Shown here piece by piece: positions 46,590-59,404 of a stretch of 64,000 nt of DNA. The DNA comes from Termitomyces sp. T153 (lineage: Eukaryota; Basidiomycota; Agaricomycetes; Agaricales; Lyophyllaceae), in assembly GCA_018296165.2 (NCBI GenBank), contig JACKQL020000014.1:124001-188000 (forward strand), read 5' to 3'. The position numbers were made by a program, and so were the translations under genes. Within the stretch, counting starts at the first letter, position 1. The number at the start of each line of letters is the position of its first letter. The notes under the pieces were generated by a model. That model saw nothing but the letters and a program-made list of their open reading frames with translations, did no database searches and had not been told where the DNA came from.

Positions 46590-49500
46590 ATGACTGATCC
46601 TGATGATCGACGTGCAAACCGAGGTAATAGAGCTTCTTTCCATAATTTTGAACAGGCCAATGCTGCTATGCCACCTGTGCAACCTTTGCATTTTGATTCT
46701 ATAGCACTGGGTAGGGGTACTAATGCCCCCTCTATGAATGATGTTGCTTCTGGATCTTCTGAAAGACCTGTGAGACTGCCAGCTATCTCTGATGACCCAT
46801 TTTCTTTGAATGCTCCTGTGGGCCAGAGCATATATATACCTCCTGTAACACATTTACCTGAGGGTTGGGATGCCCCATTGCAAAATCCTATTCCTCAGAA
46901 TGTGCCTGCTGCACCTGTTTTGAGAAGGAATCAGCATAGACATAAGAATCAAACACATACATCCCTTGCTCCTACTGCTAATGTTGCATCTACCTCTTCT
47001 TCTGGACATAGAGGGCTCCCTCAACCACTACATAATATCTCCAGTGGACAAGCTGATCCTGCACTGAATAACTTGACCAGAGGAAATATTGCTTATAGAG
47101 AAATGATGTCTAATTATAATGCATCTCAAGAGCAACGAGCATTAGCAGCTTTTCAAGAGCAACAAAGACAAAGAAATATTGCTCAGGAACAGAATAGACA
47201 GAGGCTTGCTGCTCAACAATCAGATGCATTAGCTGCATTGGAGCAGGAAAGACAGAGATTCTTTGCTGAGCAAGAAGAAGCAAGACAAAGACAAGAAAGA
47301 TATGATCAGAGATTAGCAGAGGAACAAAGACTTGCTGCTCAGCAGGAGGAGGCTAGACAGAGACAAGAGAGACATGAGCAAATATTAGCAGAGCAAGATC
47401 CTGAACATAGGCCTTTCAATAATGTTTTAGCTCAAAGGATTTTACAACTATGGGAGGGCCAACATATAGCTGATTTAGAAGAGGATTTCAATGGTTTTGC
47501 TCTTCAAGATGATATTGAACTGGAAAATATTCATGCAGCCTTCAATGAAATGATGCTGCACCCTCTTGAACATTTTGAAGAACCTAGGGAAAATATGAAT
47601 GATTTTGGAGAACAAGTCTTTAATGGCTTGGCTCCTCAAAATAACATACCTCCTGAAGATGACTTGGAATATGTTGATCCTGCTGAACATGGTCCTCAGA
47701 ATGACATACCTCATGAAGATGACTTGGATCCTGCCAGACATATACCAGCAGAACTTCCTGATGATAATCTACCAGCAGAACAACTGGAACCACCTCCTGT
47801 TCATCCTCCTATTCCACAAATACAAGAGCCTGGACCTGTTCAGCCTATTCCCAGAGGAAGGCAGCCTTACTTGATAGAACCCCCATCTTATTATCTTGGT
47901 CCTATGAGTGTCATATGTCCACACTGTCAAGCTCTACATTTTGATGCTGAAAAGCTCACTAAGTCTACTAGAAACAATCCAAAGTTTGGAATGTGCTGCT
48001 TACAAGGCCAAGTGAATTTGCCCAGACTCAAAGATGCTCCACCTGAACTACTCAGCTTACTCCATGGCCACCATCCTCTCTCTGACACTTTTAAAACATA
48101 TATCCGTCAATACAATGCAGCCTTTGCATTCACATCTCTGGGAGTTAAAATTGATCATGCCATTACAAATGCTCCTGGACCATATAGCTTTAGGATCAAT
48201 GGAGAACTCCATCATCTGACAGGTGCCTTGCTTCCTATTGAAGGTAATCATCCTGTATATGCACAACTCTACTTTTATGACCACAACCAGCAATTGGCTT
48301 TTCGTCAACAGAATAATTCCAGGTTGGATCTTCAAATAATGGCCTCTTTGCAGGATATGCTTGCTAGAGTCAATCCCTTCATTGATTTATACAAGCAAGC
48401 CAGGCAGATTATGAGAGAAGTTCCAGAAGGCCAACCACAAAGACTTTTTGTCACACTTAGAGCTGATTTTGGAGACCCACGACGCCATAATAACCCCAAT
48501 GAACAGGAGGGGGTTGCAGCTATAATTCCTGGAGATGGCTCAGAAGAACGATCAGATCATCGTGATATAGTCTTGCATTTGCATGGAGGTCAATTGAAGC
48601 GGATCAGTCATTTGCACCCATATTATACTCCATTGCATTATACCATTATGTTTCCAACTGGAGAGCCAGGATTTCACACAAATATTCACTCTCATTTTGG
48701 GCCAGAGAATCAACAAAGAGCACCAAAGGTCACTCAAACTGCATATTATGCATATAGACTGCAGAAAAGAACTTTAGAAGTTAATGCAGCATTACTCTGG
48801 AGTGGAAGGTTATTTCAACAATATGTTGTTGATGCATGGGCTTCAAGTGAACAAAACAAGTTGAATTGGGTTCGACACAATCAGAAGAAGATCAGAGCTG
48901 AGGTTTATCAGGGAGTAGTAGATGCTGCTGCTGGAGATGAGGCAGTTACCCCACAAAGCCATCGTGTTATTCTTCCTTCCTCCCATACTGGAAGTGAACG
49001 ACAAATGCAGCAATTATTCCAGGACTCTATGGCTATCTGCAGGCATTTTGGAAAACCTGATCTCTTCTTGACTATGACTGCCAATCCAAAGTGGTCAGAA
49101 ATTGAAGAAGCTCTCTTGAAGGAACCTGCAGTCAATGGAAAAAAACAAACAGCTGCTGATCGACCAGATATTGTTGCCAGAGTATTTGAACTCAGAAAAA
49201 ATGCTGTGGTAAAGGAGATTAAAGAGGGTCTCTTTGGCAGCTGTGTGGCACATGTTCATACTATTGAATTCCAAAAGAGAGGACTTCCACATATGCATAT
49301 CTTGATTTTTTTCCATCATCATCATAGGATACAGAATGCAGCTCATGTAGATTCTATTGTCTCAGCTCAAATACCAGATCCAGCTACTCAGCCTCATTTG
49401 TATCAGGTATTGGCTTTGTTTGAATTCTTAATCCCATTACTTAAGTTTGTTATTAGGTTGTTACTACTAACATGGTCCATGGTCCATGTGGAGCTGCCAA

Positions 49501-52165
49501 ACCCAATGCTAAATGCATGGTAGATGGCAAATGTTCTAAAAGATACCCAAAGGAATTTCAAGACGCTACTCAGTATGGGGAAAATGGTTATCCTCAATAT
49601 GCCAGACCTGACAATGGGCGCTTTTTTGAAAAAAATGGTCATCGTTATGACAATCGTGATGTTGTCCCATACAATCCTTATCTCTCAGCCAAGTATCAAT
49701 GCCACATCAATGTGGAGGTCTGTGCTTCAGTAGAAGCCATCAAATACATTCACAAGTACATCTACAAAGGCCATGATGGGACCACTTTGGAAATTGCCAG
49801 AGACCAGGGAGACCAGAGGGATGAAATTAAAGAACACTTAGATGCCAGATACATTTCTGCAGCTGAATCATGCTGGCACATCTTTGAATTCAACATGCAT
49901 GGAGAATATCCTCCTGTGTATCGATTACCTGTCCATTTGGAAGGCCAGCATGAAGTTTACTTCCAGGATAATGAACCTTTGGAGATTGTAGCTGCCAGGC
50001 CTAATGCAGACAAGACTGCACTTACTGCTTGGTTTGAAGCCAATGCCAGATTCCCTAATAACAACACCACTTATCAGAGCTTTCCAACCAAGTTTGTCTA
50101 TGAAGCTTCTAAAAGAAGTTGGAAGGAGAGGCAAAGAGGAACAGCTATTGGAAGGATGTACTTTGCTTCACCCAGACAGGGAGAAAGGTTCTACCTTAGG
50201 ATGCTCCTGACAGTTGTGATGAATGCAAAATCATGGGCTGACCTTAGGACAGTCAATGGCCACACCTATCCTACTTACAAAGAGGCATGCAAGGCCCTTG
50301 GCCTTTTGGAAGATGATGCAGAATGGAGGCAATGTCTTGCTGAAGCTGCTCCAATCCAATCAGGATCAGCTCTTAGACAGCTCTTTTGCACTATCCTATT
50401 TCACTGTGCTCCTACCACTCCAGAGGCTCTATGGAATGAATTCAAGCACTCTATTTGTGATGATCTTAGACACAGATTGGAGAATATCCAGCAGTACAGA
50501 GATAGAGTCTTTACTGATGAAGATGTTTATGACTATGGCCTTCATCTGATCAATGACAACTTGAAGAATTTTGGCAAGACTCTTCAAGACTTTCCCAACA
50601 TGCCAGAACCTCAACAAGTTTGGAATGTCATTCCAGGTAAGCCAGCCATTGTATAGAGAATTGACTCTAGGACTGATCAAACAATTTTAGGCAATAGACT
50701 TTTGCAAGAAGAAACAGATTATGACATTGAGGAGTTGAAGAGAAGGGTGGATGAAAACAAGGCCAGGTTTAATGGTGAACAACTGGGAGCCTTCAATGAA
50801 GTTATGGACTCTGTGGACAACAACTTGGGCAAGATGATATTCATTCACAGTGCAGGTGGATGTGGCAAAACATTTGTGTGCAACACTTTGGCTTCTGCTG
50901 TTCGGTCCAATGGAGATGTGGCATTATGTGTAGCATCATCTGGGATTGCTGCCTTATTGCTGGAGGGTGGTAGAACTGCACATTCAAGGTTTAAAATCCC
51001 CATTCCTGCTCTAGATACATCCATTGCCAATATCAAAAGAGGAACTCAGTTGTCTCAACTCTTACTCCAGACCAAAGTTGTCATCTGGGATGAAGTCCCA
51101 ATGCAACACAAAAATGCCATTGACTCTGTGGATCGAGGGTTCAGAGACATCCTGGAGAAGGATGTTCCTTTTGGCGGAGTGACTGTGGTGTTTGGAGGAG
51201 ATTTTAGGCAAACTCTCCCAGTTATCCAACGAGGACTCAGGCAGCAGATGATTGCTGCTTCACTCAAAAGAGGAAGACTTTGGGATCAGATTCAAGTTCA
51301 CTATTTGGTTCAAAACATGAGATTGGATCAGACTCCTGATAATGCTGCTCATGCAGCATGGTTGTTAGATGTTGGTGCTGGAAAAAATCTTGGGCCTGGA
51401 GAAACAGTACAACTTCCTGCAACTATGATCTGTGATGACAGTTCTATCAAAGGATTAATCTCTTCCACTTATCCTCATATTAATCACTATCAAGATGATC
51501 AGTATTACCTGGACCGAACCATTCTTTCTGGCAAGAACTCTGATATAGAGGATATCAACTCAGAGGTTCTACAGAAATATCTAGGAGAAGAGAAGGTTAT
51601 GCAGAGTGCAGACTCTGTCATGTCTAATGATGGAAATGTGAATGACCTGACATTGTATCCAATGGAATACCTCAACTCTTTGAAAGCCAGTAATTTGCCT
51701 TTAGCTAAATTGGCTCTAAAGATTGGTGTTCCTGTCATGCTGCTCAGGAATCTGGATACAACTAAAGGACTTTGCGATGGGACAAGAATGATTGTCACCC
51801 ACATCAGCACTAGAGTTCTCAGATGTCGGATCATCAGTGGGGATGCCAAGTTTGCAGGATCAATTGTTTTGATTCCAAGAATCAACATGGATGTCTCTGA
51901 AGAGGATTTGCCAATTCCATTGCGCAGGAGACAATTCCCAGTTCGATTGGCCTTTGCTATGACAATCAACAAGTCTCAGGGTCAATCAGTCAAGCATGTT
52001 GGATTGGACCTTCGATCAGGAGTTTTTTCACATGGCCAACTTTATGTTGCACTCTCTCGGTGCACATCAGGAGATCGTATCAAAGTGATTTTGGACCCAG
52101 AAAACACATCAAGAAAGACTGCAAATATTGTCTATCAGGAAATCCTGAATGGTTTACAAATGTAA
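46590..52165 (+). CDS. Helitron Rep-helicase (HUH-Y2 Rep plus Pif1-type helicase)
   Basis: The enzyme nicks, transfers and unwinds DNA in rolling-circle-like transposition. Exons 46590-49406, 49457-50636 and 50691-52165 join through two GT-AG introns to 1823 aa with no stop; without splicing the second intron would add a TAG. The N-terminal 350 residues have Gln/Glu/Arg-rich coiled-coil repeats (about 47130-47400). CPHCQALHF (about 47918) starts the zinc-like region. Helitron N-domain motifs are FGKPDLFLTMTANPKW and the HUH site RGLPHMHILIFF (about 49280). The two catalytic Tyr region is KYIHKYIYKG. The helicase has Walker A SAGGCGKTF, Walker B VIWDEVPM, GGDFRQTLPV, TINKSQGQS and YVALSRC. All key residues are present. 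It is the only undamaged transposase-type gene in the window. Start ATG 46590 chosen over the TTG at 46476. Confidence 0.9.
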
Positions 52166-52454
52166 GTGTGACTTTTGTTGGATTCAGGCAACAAATTGCT
52201 AACTTCTATGAACTTCAGCACCTAATGTATATAGTTGGACCATGTAGTATAGATATTCTCAATGGTTTACAAATGTAAGTGTGACCATTTAAGAATTGCT
52301 TGGTTAGTACTAACTTTTATAATTTTCAGCATCTCTAATAGATACCAGTGGACATTGTAGTATTTTGTTAATAATGTAATATAGATACATGATTGGTTTA
52401 TAGATGAAATCTCAGTGTATTGAATGGTAAGAGAAAAGCAACACTTGGTCAACA

Positions 52455-53094
52455 AAATACAAAGACCTAACCGAATGAAGTGAGGTTGGGTCTGGGACTT
52501 AGCATTGAGTTAGAAATACAAAGACCTAACCGAACGAAGTGAGGTTGGGTCTGGGATGAAGCACTGAGTTAGAAATACAAAGACCTAACCGAACGAAGTG
52601 AGGTTGGGTCTGGGATGAAGCACTGAGTTAGAAATACAAAGACCTAACCGAACGAAGTGAGGTTGGGTCTGGGATGAAGCACTGAGTTAGAAATACAAAG
52701 ACCTAACCGAACGAAGTGAGGTTGGGTCTGGGATGAAGCATTGAGTTAGAAATACAAAGACCTAACCGAACGAAGTGAGGTTGGGTCTGGGATGAAGCAT
52801 TGAGTTAGAAATACAAAGACCTAACCGAACGAAGTGAGGTTGGGTCTGGGATGAAGCATTGAGTTAGAAATACAAAGACCTAACCGAACGAAGTGAGGTT
52901 GGGTCTGGGATGAAGCATTGAGTTAGAAATACAAAGACCTAACCGAACGAAGTGAGGTTGGGTCTGGGATAAAGCACTGAGTTAGAAATACAAAGACCTA
53001 ACCGAACGAAGTGAGGTTGGGTCTGGGATGAAGCATTGAGTAGAATATCGAGGACCTAACCGAACGAAGTGAGGTTGGGTCTGGGATGAAGCAA
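52455..53094. repeat. 59-bp minisatellite, about eleven copies
   Basis: Nearly identical units, each AAATACAAAGACCTAACC then GAACGAAGTGAGGTTGGGTC and a short tail ending GAGTTAG. Within each unit ACCTAACC can pair with GGTTGGGT, so every unit can form a small hairpin. Differences among units are mainly single bases (for example AGCACTG versus AGCATTG). The array lies just after the Rep-helicase gene and abuts the 53095 hairpin. Confidence 0.95.
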
Positions 53095-53132
53095 GAGCTA
53101 CAGGCCCGTGCCGAAGGCACGGGGCGTAGCTC
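53095..53132 (+). terminator. Strong hairpin at the Helitron 3' side
   Basis: 38 nt: GAGCTAC pairs with GTAGCTC and, inside it, CCCGTGCC pairs with GGCACGGG around a GAA loop. A 3' hairpin is a hallmark of Helitrons, where it marks the end of transfer. The canonical CTRR after it was not found. Confidence 0.7.
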
Positions 53133-54499
53133 GTGGTCAAAGAAATGGCATAACATGTTTCTTTGACTCTTAAAAGTTTCTACTTATTCTTTGAAAAGGA
53201 GCATAGTTGCCCTGTGTATATCCCTAGGCAACTGTGGTTCCTGAGGAACTTTGAGAGGTTTATGACATACAATATGTTTTGACCATAAATCTGACTTGAA
53301 TTTGATTGCTGATATCTCCTAACTTGGAATGTGTATTCTGTGATGTGAGGTGGTACCAACATTGAACTGTAAATCAAATCCTCAACCAAACAAAGTGAGG
53401 CTATACTTGGACTGTGCTGATAGCTGTGTGCTGGCTTTCTGATCTCAAGGTGTATGGTTCAGACTTGAAAGTGTGAATTCTTATAGTTTTACAGTAATCA
53501 GTTCCTCAACTTACTCCTGATCATCTCCAACTTTTCCTACTCTCAATAGATATTTGACTACATTATGACAGCCTCTAAAAAAGGATGGTGGATTTAATTT
53601 AGTATGCTACTATTGGTGAAGAGAGCATTGAAGACTACTTTCAGATGGAAAAAGCTTCAGAAGGCAGTATTAATATAGAATGTGAAAAGTTGATGGTCCT
53701 CTGTTAAGGAACAGGAGGTTTTTTGGTCACTACTAATAGCTGTAGGCTAGGTCCTGTTTGTGAGGATCCACAGAGTTTCTGATTTGAAGGTGTATGGTTT
53801 GTGATTAGATGATTGTATGTCAGATATATTGAGTTGAATAAAACAGATGAGTGATGTGTAATAAATCTTGCTTAGATAGAGTATTGGAAATGGATTATTA
53901 AAGCATTGTCACCACTTTGATAAAGAATCAAGTCAAAGGTCTGATTACTAAGTATTAGTACCACTTAGTGATACCATAAATGAGATTGTAGATATCTCAT
54001 TACTCAGGCTACTTTCTCTAATTTCTTCCTCTTTAATGTAGTTTGGTGTCCAAAAATTGTCCAGCATGATCTTCAACATGTATGAGTAATAAGGGAACAG
54101 AAGGTGGAGGAGACTTTGATTCATTGACAATTCTAAATTTTCAAGTATATTAAAGATGATCTATGATCTATTGAATAATAATCACTTGGAAGGGTTGGAA
54201 TATTGAAAACCTAACAAAGTGAAGTGTGGTTTGGGCTGGATTTCAGCATCATGTTAAAAATAATGGAATACTTATGAAGGAAGGTTCATTTGACTGAGTG
54301 AATTATGATTGAAATCATAGTAAAGAGTGACATTTACTGGCATTGACAATGACAGGAATATCAACACATTGATTCAAAAAAGAAAGACCAAAGTCAGCAT
54401 AGTGAAAAGAGATGAGTGGAAAAGCTTGATTAGCTGTGCCTCAATCTTCCAACAACCTGGGAAGATTCCTTATGTAATGCTTATGTAAAATTATGTAAC
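53133..54499. other. Decayed Helitron-type 3' sequence and spacer
   Basis: Non-coding and CpG-poor. Degraded single copies of the 59-bp unit can be seen around 53380-53450 and 54205-54260 (for example CCTAACAAAGTGAAGTG), so older Helitron 3' regions probably lie here. No gene. Confidence 0.5.
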
Positions 54500-56692
54500 T
54501 TGGCTAGCCTCTAATTTTTGGCCTTTTCCTTTGGTGTGTGGCAAAGATCAATCATTGCACCAAAACAGCTCCACTTGCACCCCAGGCACTGTTAGAAGAG
54601 CAACAAAGGCTGAGACAGAGGCAACAAGAGCAGGCACTGGCAATCTTGCAAGAGCAATAAAGGCTAAGGCATATTGCTATCGCTATAGAGCAGGAGAGGC
54701 AACAACAAGAGGTACTAGCAGTGTTGCAAGAGCAACAAAGGCTGAGACAAGATCAGGAGAGGCAACAGGCATTGGCTATTCTGAGCCAGGAAAGGTTGAG
54801 GGAGGAAGAAGAAGAGGTCAGTCAAGGACAACTTGAATATGTCACTGGGACTAACAAAGTCTAACAGCATATTGATCTGAATCCTGACCATAGGCCTTTA
54901 AATGCAGTTATGGCTCAAAGGATTTTTCAAGGCTGGGAACAGCAACATGAAGCTGATCCGGAAGAGGATTTCAATGATTTAGGTCCTCAGAATGATATAC
55001 CTTTGAGGATGACTTGGAATATGTTGATCCTGCTCAACAGAGACCTGCAGAGCAATTGGATCCTCCACTTGATGTGCCATTGGGTCTTCAGAATGACATA
55101 TCTTCTGATGATGACTTGGAATATGTTGATCCTATTCAACAGAGACCTGCAGAAGACTTGGACCCTGTTCCACCCAACCATCCAGCAGGACTACAAAATC
55201 CTGCTGAACAGCCTCCCCTTGAGCTTCCTATTCCACCACAGCTTGGTCCTATTCAGCCTGTTCCAAGAGGAAGGCAACCTTACTTGATTGAATACCCTCC
55301 ACACTATCTTGGTCCTATGACTGTCATATGTCCACACTGCCAAGCTTTACATTTTGATGCTGAAAAGCTCACCAAGTCTACTATTTATAATCTAAAATTT
55401 GGCATGTGCTGCTTACAAGGCCAAGTCAATTTGCCCAGGCTTTGAGATGCTCCAGCAGATTTACTGAACCTGCTCCATGGGCATCATCCTCTCTCTGACA
55501 CCTTCAAAACATCTATCTGTCAATACAATGCAGCCTTTGCATTCACATCTCTGGGAGTCAAAATTGATCATGCCATTACCAATGCTCCTGGACCATACAG
55601 CTTTAGGATCAATGGAGAACTACATCATTTGACAGATGCCTTGCTTCCTATTGAAGGCAATCTTCCTGTATATGCACAGCTCTACTTTTATGATCACAAT
55701 CAGCAATTGGCTTTTCATCAACAGAACAATCCCAGGCTTGATCCTCAGATAATGGCCCCTTTGCAGGATATGCTTGCTAGAGTCAATCCCTTCATTGGCT
55801 TATACAAGCAGGCCAGGCAGATCATGGGAGAAGTTCTAGAAGGCCAACTACAAAGGCTTTCTGTCAAGCTTACAGCTGATTTTGGAGATCCTCAATGCTA
55901 TAATGACTCTCATGAACAGGAGGGAGTTGCAGCTGTAATTCCAGGAGATGGCTCAGAAGAGTGATCAAATGATTGTGATATAGTCTTGCACTTGCATGGA
56001 GGTCAATTAAAGCAGATCAGTCACTTGCATCCATATTATACTCCATTGCATTATACCATCATCCTTCCCACTGGACAATCTGGATTTCACACCAACATTT
56101 GCTCTCATTTTGGAGCACAGAATCAACAAAGATCAGCAAAAGTCACCCAAACAGCATGTTATGCATATAGGCTGCAGCAAAGAACTTTGGAATTCAATGC
56201 ACCATTACTCTGGAGTGGGAGGCTATTTCAACAATATGTTGTGGATGCATATGCTTCCACTGAACAAAACAAGTTGAATTGGATTTGACACAATCAGAAG
56301 AAGATCAGAGCTGAAGTTTATCAGGGAGTAGTGGATGCTGCTGCTGGAGATGAACAAGTCACCCCACAAAGCTGATGTGTTATTCTCCCATTCTCACATA
56401 CTGGAAGTGATTGACAGATGCAGCAATTATTCCAGGACTCTATGGCTATTTGCAGGAATTTTGGAAAACCTGATCTCTTCTTGACTATGACTGCCAATCC
56501 AAAGTGGTCAGAAATTGAAGAAGCTCTCTTGAAGGAACCTGCAGTCAATGGGAAAAGGCAAACAGCTGCTGATTGACCTGATATTGATGTCAGAGTATTT
56601 GAACTCAAGAAGAATGCTGTGGTGAAGGAGATCAAGGAAGGTCTCTTTGGCAGCTGTGTGGCTTATATTTATATCATTGAATTCCAAAAGAG
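54500..56692 (+). pseudogene. Decayed second Helitron Rep-helicase, 5' part only
   Basis: Aligns with 45.5-49.3 kb of the intact Helitron. Leader, Gln-rich region (54590-54800), CPHCQALHFDAEKLTKS (about 55330) and the Rep N-domain (FGKPDLFLTMTANPKW, about 56461) are readable. In-frame TGA codons occur at about 55444, 55962, 56286, 56411 and 56572. The intact copy has Arg at the equivalents of 55962, 56286, 56411 and 56572. The Rep domain stops after IEFQKR at about 56692, just before the HUH motif, where Gypsy RT sequence begins. The helicase part is absent. Confidence 0.88.
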
Positions 56693-59404
56693 AGCCAGTG
56701 CTCTGGTCCTTTTTGCCAAAAGGAAGGACAGATCTCTCTAGCTCTGTGTTGATTACTGGGGAATCAACAAAGTCACTAAAAAGAACCAGTACCCTCTTCC
56801 CCTGATCAGAGACCTTGTTGACTACCTGTGCAGTGCTAAGATCTACACAAAAATAGACCTCTACTCGAGCTACAACAATGTCCAGATTGCTCTGAAGCAT
56901 GAATGAAAGACCACCTTCTGCACCTGCTATGGCCTCTTTGAGTATCTAGTGTTGCCTTTTGGAATGACTAACTCCTCCACCATCTTTTAGTACTTCATGA
57001 ACAACATCTTCTATGACATGAACAATGTTTTTACTATTGTGTATCTAGACAACATTCTGATTTACTCAAACTCCTCAGAGAAACACCTGGAGCATGTCCA
57101 CCACATTCTAGAACAACTCCAGGAATACCACCTTCATGTCAAACCCAAAAAATGCTCTTTCTACACTATGGAGGTTGAATACCTCAGAGTTATTGTCACT
57201 CCCAACAGCATATGCATGGACCCAGCCAAGGTTCAAGCCATTCTCAACTGGCCCCCCCTCAGAATGTCAAGGAGGTACAGTCATTCCTGGGGTTTGCTAA
57301 CTGTTATCACTGGTTCATTGACAACCACTCTGGAATCACCAAACTTCTCAATTGACTCACATGGAAGGACACCCCTTGGGACTGGGACAGCAAGTGCCAA
57401 AGTGTATTCACCCTCCTCAAGAAAGCTTTCACCTCTGCCTCAATTCTCTGCCATTTTGACCCCTCCCTACCAATCATGCTCAAATGCAACACCTCCAACT
57501 ATGCAATTGCCAGCATACTCTCCCAAATGGATTCCAGCAGCAAGGATCTCTGCCCCATCACCTTCTATACCCACTCAATGATTCCTGGAGAGCTCAACTA
57601 CAACATCTACAACAAAGAACTCCTTGCCATTATTAAAGCCTTCCACCAGTGGAGGGACTACCTAGAGGAATCTCCACACCACATCCAAGTCTACTCCAAC
57701 AATAACAACCTGCAATACTTTATGACCACAAAACAGCTCAGCCACCACTAAGCTTGCTGGTCCAAAACCCTCTTGGATTACAACTTCACTGTCCACTATT
57801 GCTCTGGATAACTTGGTGCAAAGCCCAATGCCCTCATCTGGAAGCTTGACATGTACCCAGAGAAGTCATTTGAAGCCAAATGGAATGCATTCAACTATCA
57901 AGTGGTAATCCTCCCTGAGTATTTGCATGCCATGCTGATTATGAATGAAGAAGGGATCCTCCACTGAATCAGAAATGCACCCCCAGACTCCTTCACCTAG
58001 CACAATCCCCACAACAACTCTACTATTGAGTCAACCATCAACAACTCCTTCATACTATCTCCAGACCACTGCCTCCTGCTCCAGAGTGGACATATCTATG
58101 CTCCAGACCACAAGTCCATCCACCTCAACATACTTAAGCAGTATCATGACCACAAACTCTGAGGACATCCAGGAATTTGTAAGACTCTCCAACTTATTTC
58201 CAGAACTTACTTTTGACCAGGAATGAAGAAGGACATCACACAATATGTAAGGGCCTGCAAACTATGCCTCTGGGCTAAAGTACCCTGCCACTGCCCCTAT
58301 GGCCTGCTAAAGCCCCTCCCAATTGGTTGCTGCCCCTGGTCCTCAATATCAATTGACCATATTGTTGAGCTCCTCAACTCTGAAGGCTTTGATGCAATTC
58401 TTGTGGTTGTCTGCTGCCTTACCAAGCAAGCCCTTTTCATCTCATGCCACACCACCAACAACACTCCAGAGTTCACCAAACTATTTCTCAAACACATCTT
58501 CTTCAAGCATGGACTTCTAGACAATATCATCTCCAACTGCAGCTCACTGTTTGTCTCCTGCTTTTGGCAATTGTTATGCAAGGCACTCAAAATAAAGACT
58601 AACCTATTGACCACCTACCATCCAGAGACTGACAGACTGACTGAAGAAGTAAACCAGATGTTGGAACAGTATCTCCACCTCTACATTAACTATTTACAAA
58701 ACAACTGGCATGCAGAACTTCCTCTTGCCAAGTTTACTTACAACAACACACCTCACTCCACCATCAGAGTTTCTCCTTTTGATGCCAACAAAGGCTACAA
58801 CCTTCAGCTCATCTTATCCCTCAAGAATATCCCCTTCCACATCACTCACAAAGTTGCAGAAGATCTCCACTCCCTCCACCAGTTCCTCTGGGATGAGATT
58901 AACACCACTAATCAAGCATACTCCAAGCATGCTGACACCTGATGCAATCCCACTTCTGACTGGTCCCCTGGAACTCTGGTATAGCTTGATTGATGCAACC
59001 TCAAGACTTAGAGGCCCTCCATCAAGCTCAATCACAAGTGACTTGGTCTCTTCAAGATTTTTTGGAAGGTCTTGACACATGCCTACAAGCTTGATCTACC
59101 TCCAGGCCTGAAAAGCCTCCACCCTGTCTTCCACATCTGCCTTCTTGAAGAACACACTCTGAACCCCTTCCTTGGACAGTGCCCCAGCCAACCACCCCCT
59201 GTCAAGGTTGACAATGAGTATCACTACAAAGTTGACCAAATCCTTGACTCCCATCTTGTCCACAGTTGACCCCACTACATGGTTTGCTGGCAGGGCTATG
59301 GACCTGAAGATGACACCTGGGAACTCTACAAAAACCTCTCCAAAGCCTCTGCCAAACTCTGGGACTTCCATCAACAGCACTCCACCAAGCCCCAGGACCC
59401 CTGA
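56693..59404 (+). pseudogene. Ty3/Gypsy chromovirus pol remnant (element C)
   Basis: Starts inside the RT (ALVLFAKRKDRSL) with no LTR, gag or protease before it. RT has [33 protein letters not shown] and the catalytic box VYLDNILIYSN, second Asp lost. RNase H and the connection are frameshifted (57280-57750; YNKELLAIIKAFHQWRDYL is readable). Integrase is at 58220-58940 (VRACKLCLWAK, ISIDHIVELLNSEGFDAILVV, TTYHPETDRLTEEVNQ). The chromodomain is at 59215-59400 ([22 protein letters not shown]). Stops are frequent. No 3' LTR was recognised after 59404. Confidence 0.87.

Larger units (their letters stand above)
45065..53132 (+). mobile_element. Autonomous-looking Helitron
   Basis: An intact Rep-helicase gene (46590-52165) is flanked by repeated modules on the 5' side (45065-45475) and a 59-bp minisatellite plus hairpin on the 3' side (52455-53132). 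Exact ends were not proven: no 5' TC or 3' CTRR terminus could be fixed with an empty site, and the limits given are the outermost structural features. Sequence from about 45503 is also found at the start of the decayed second copy (about 54468), showing that this leader belongs to the element. Confidence 0.75.

Noticed and set aside
52455..53094. CRISPR-like array (regular repeats)
   Set aside because: Units are contiguous with no unique spacers, and the genome is eukaryotic; it is a minisatellite.
56321..56900. Minus-strand frames of 104 and 130 codons
   Set aside because: Antisense to the Helitron/Gypsy remnants; a similar antisense frame exists opposite the intact Helitron.
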